From: Chrysaora quinquecirrha
Lineage: Eukaryota; Cnidaria; Scyphozoa; Semaeostomeae; Pelagiidae
Direction of reading: 5' to 3'
Assembly: GCA_014526335.1 (NCBI GenBank)
Contig: JACTAT010000118.1
Location: 1 to 64,000 of the forward strand
Length of the DNA: 64,000 nt
Shown: one piece after another, positions 62,301-64,000 of the stretch
Numbering within the stretch: the stretch's first letter is position 1
Layout of the letters: every line of letters starts with the position of its first letter
Translations under genes and position numbers: made by a program
Notes under the pieces: generated by a model
Told to the model about the DNA's origin: nothing
The model's database searches: none
Seen by the model: the letters and a program-made list of their open reading frames with translations, nothing else

Positions 62301-63052
62301 CACCGCAGAGAAAGAGCCGCGGGAGGAGGGGAAGAGAAGAAACAGAGAGCAGAAGGGCAGGAAGCAAAAATAAGCAGAATATACAAAAAGAGTGTAAGGG
62401 TCAAACTCAAATGCTAACTTAAAGGGAGGGAAGGAAGGGGAAAAGTCATGACGGCGAGAAGGTATCTTGCTTGGAGCCGTCAAATTCAGTAATGCAACAT
62501 CATCTTTTTCGCATCCAGAGTTCTATTGATCAAGCGGAAGACTCTTTCAAAGAGTCAATGCTTATTAAAGATCCCATTGATATGGCAGACAAACACATTC
62601 AGTAAAATCTTCCGCCGTGAAATCATGACTGGGGAAAATAGTCAGTGATTGGAGAAATACCCAAACTAGGCACCAGATCCCATGGGTAAAAACCCAAACT
62701 AGGCTTTGGAACCAATTCCCATATCATAACATAAGCAATAAAACAATCTCCTTGTTGTGGCATTAACCCCGGTTAAACCTTCGCTCTAACTGGCATTTTA
62801 TTAGCATTATTCCATCCCCGATTATTCTAAACTCCCCGCAATTTTCGGTATCCCCTAACTAATGTGCTGATATGTCGTAATGCGTTTCTCCATCTAATTC
62901 TATCATCATGTAATGCTGGCCAATTCAAACTCATTTCATTACAGTACCCCAAGCCAAAGTTCTCTGCTGATGGAACCTATTTTGTGAATCTTCTGCCTAA
63001 AAATGAAGGAGATCGGGGATCATTCAAACATATAGCGAAGATTGAGACTGAG
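50325..63052 (+). CDS. DPP4-family (S9B) type II membrane dipeptidyl peptidase, 3' partial
   Basis: Exons: 50325-50360, 50442-50744, 51585-51692, 52899-52993, 54296-54367, 54537-54589, 55380-55461, 55998-56124, 57022-57182, 59311-59426, 60088-60229, 61465-61506, 62945-63052, then beyond the window. DPP4-type enzymes cut Xaa-Pro or Xaa-Ala dipeptides from peptide N-termini; the beta-propeller gates access. Seen here: basic stop-transfer R-R-K-R then a transmembrane helix (50669-50734), propeller pieces, several N-x-S/T sequons, and D-W-V-Y-E-E-E-I (56109-57029) matching the Glu-Glu motif that anchors the substrate amino end. The Ser-Asp-His triad exons are not in the window. Start ATG 50325 is joined in phase to exon 2, whose first 46 codons and TM part are one frame apart: a one-base deletion at the A-run near 50580 is the likely cause. 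The alternative is ATG 50339 spliced to 50616. Whether this is DPP4, FAP or DPP8-like cannot be fixed here. Confidence 0.88.
51836..52066. repeat. GGTGG-core minisatellite in a DPP-like intron
   Basis: Imperfect copies of GTGCAGTATGGTGGG, GATATTCAGTATGGTGG and ATCATGATTGCTGTGG-type units. Related to 2071-2215. Minus-strand ORFs rich in Pro/His/Tyr over it are repeat artefacts. Confidence 0.8.
54763..54855. repeat. Perfect 40-bp inverted repeat with 13-nt loop
   Basis: 54763-54802 (CTGAACATGATAGCAAGAAG...) is matched without mismatch by its reverse complement at 54816-54855; the loop is 54803-54815. It is intronic, between exons 54537-54589 and 55380-55461. It could be a recent fold-back insertion or a hairpin RNA precursor. 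Confidence 0.9.
58222..58250. repeat. (TCAAT)n microsatellite
   Basis: Six nearly perfect TCAAT pentamers in the intron between exons 57022-57182 and 59311-59426. A long T-run near 58430-58447 lies in the same intron. Confidence 0.9.
58782..58879. repeat. Inverted repeat, 31-bp arms, about 36-nt loop
   Basis: TGTTTTATCACAGGGAAACA at 58782 pairs with TGTTTCCTTGTGATAAAACA ending 58879, the full arms being 31 bp with a few mismatches. Overlapping ORFs on both strands (58635-59000) come from this palindrome. Confidence 0.8.
60295..60665. mobile_element. MITE of the AAGGAAC family, inverted relative to 17145-17543
   Basis: Starts ACACGCTAAATGGCCTAGTT and ends TTCTTTATAAAAAAGCGTGT. It shares the TCGACTGCAAATGAATGGAA centre and GTTCCTTAATAGTTCCTTAA block with 17145-17543 read on the other strand. 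It lies in the DPP-like intron after exon 60088-60229. Confidence 0.8.
61213..61325. mobile_element. Truncated MITE end, AAGCAAC variant
   Basis: ACACGGCTTTTTTATAAGCAAC followed by further AAGCAAC copies, as in the end of 45290-45843. No matching second end was found before exon 61465-61506. Confidence 0.5.
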
Positions 63053-64000
63053 GTAAGAAGATTTAAACTCTTATTGATCTTTATGTGGGTGGCATTGTGA
63101 ATTAAATCTAAATGTATGTTTTTCAATCTAGTGGTGTCTCATAGTGATGACGTTCATTAATTTCTAAAGTTAATTTAAGGATTCAAAACCTATGTCATTT
63201 GTGGTCTTCAATTCTCAGGTTGGCAAAATTGCGTGTACTTTCGTTTGGCACTAAAATGAAAATGAAAACGCGAGTGGTGCTTTATTGTTATCAGTAAGAA
63301 AACTTGCTGCTGCGTCCCAAGAATTGTGGAGGTGTCTCCCTACCTAGCAGCAGACGCTGAAAGAGACTGTCTGATTCTAAAACGTTGTAAAGTCTTCAAC
63401 TCCCGATAAATCTAGCATCCAAGAGACTGATGAAAATGTTTCCAGTTAACGAATGTTCGAGTAATTGTTGTTGTCACATGTTAACACAGCAAGTTGATAT
63501 GATTGAAAATGGTTTGAATGAATCAGATACTGTTGTTATTTCCTTTCAACCAGAAAAAATTCAAGTTATCGGAAGGAAAAAGCCGAAGGGGGGTAAAAAT
63601 ATAATTTCAGACAACCAGTGCTCGAGATATAACGGGTTCAAGTTAACGCTAATTTTTTATAAGGAAGTGTCAGAGGGAATAGTTTGTAGGTTCGAGTTGT
63701 CGGGGTTGTATCGTATATTCAATATGCAAGAGACCCAACCTCGTCCCCATGGTGAATAGGCCTCTACGTGAAACTTCGCTGTCCATATTCGACCCTGGTA
63801 TCGGCTTTGTCTATTCGCAATTTGATTGGCTGTTCAAACTCTAGAAGTTTTACGTGACGTCACAGTGTATCAAAATTTCACACCGAAAAAGGCCGAAAAC
63901 TATGTGAAAAACGTAAAAAAACCAAAAAATGATGCTACATGAGATACTGTATCTTGCCTGACAGTAATCAATGAAATTCTTTGCATTTCCTTTGTAAGAA
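63053..64000. other. Start of the next DPP-like intron; no assigned exon
   Basis: Follows the GTAAG donor of exon 62945-63052. An open stretch at about 63490-63600 has an acceptor-like ACAG but its translation does not resemble the next DPP4 propeller strand. C-rich and GTTCGAG-containing segments suggest more repeats. No supported feature. Confidence 0.5.

Noticed and set aside
63430..63759. Possible next DPP-like exon near 63493-63600
   Set aside because: An ACAG acceptor and an open frame exist, but the translation does not resemble the propeller strand expected after exon 62945-63052, and the surroundings look repetitive.

Overview
The window is metazoan nuclear DNA: AT-rich, with intron-dense genes, GT-AG splicing and many small DNA-transposon remnants. 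The intron density, the PIF/Harbinger-like Myb/SANT gene of a type common in cnidarian and sponge genomes, and a tandem-repeat protein carrying RFG-K motifs suggest an early-branching marine invertebrate. This is inference; no single feature fixes the phylum. All protein genes recognised here are on the + strand. Gene models were built by hand from splice sites, reading phase and family resemblance. Phases are consistent throughout, except for one frameshift near 50580.

Layout. (1) 1-1569 is the 3' end of a gene for a low-complexity protein made of 55-residue repeats (165-bp DNA units). (2) 2587-16417 is a complete 16-exon actin-related protein 3 gene (415 aa) of the Arp2/3 complex; its introns hold two hAT-type MITEs with perfect 8-bp target duplications, several other inverted-repeat elements, a fold-back minisatellite and one GC-AG intron. 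(3) 16418-25121 has no confidently assigned host gene. It holds a ~370-400 bp MITE, a 2.4-kb PIF/Harbinger-like element (19672-22097) with a broken Myb/SANT-like gene, a second Harbinger-like MITE and two weak candidate exons. (4) 25122-47160 is a large gene, at least 20 exons and at least 1927 codons, joining an AGC-type pseudokinase, a long disordered linker with two SxIP motifs, a Cys-rich zinc-finger-like module and a DH-PH Rho-GEF cassette. Its 5' end is not resolved. (5) 47161-50324 is intergenic repeat-rich DNA. (6) 50325-63052 is the 5' part of a DPP4-family (S9B) type II membrane peptidase: cytosolic tail, transmembrane helix and much of the beta-propeller, including the Glu-Glu motif. 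The catalytic alpha/beta-hydrolase exons lie beyond the window.

The three recognised genes are ordinary eukaryotic neighbours, not an operon; nothing shows that they act together. Two touch actin control (Arp3 and a Rho-GEF), which may be coincidence. The most noteworthy items are the pseudokinase-RhoGEF architecture, the RFG-K repeat protein, a set of related GGTGG-core minisatellites of which two end in their own inverted copy, a 40-bp perfect intronic hairpin, and a MITE family whose internal heptamer has switched from AAGGAAC to AAGCAAC across whole copies.
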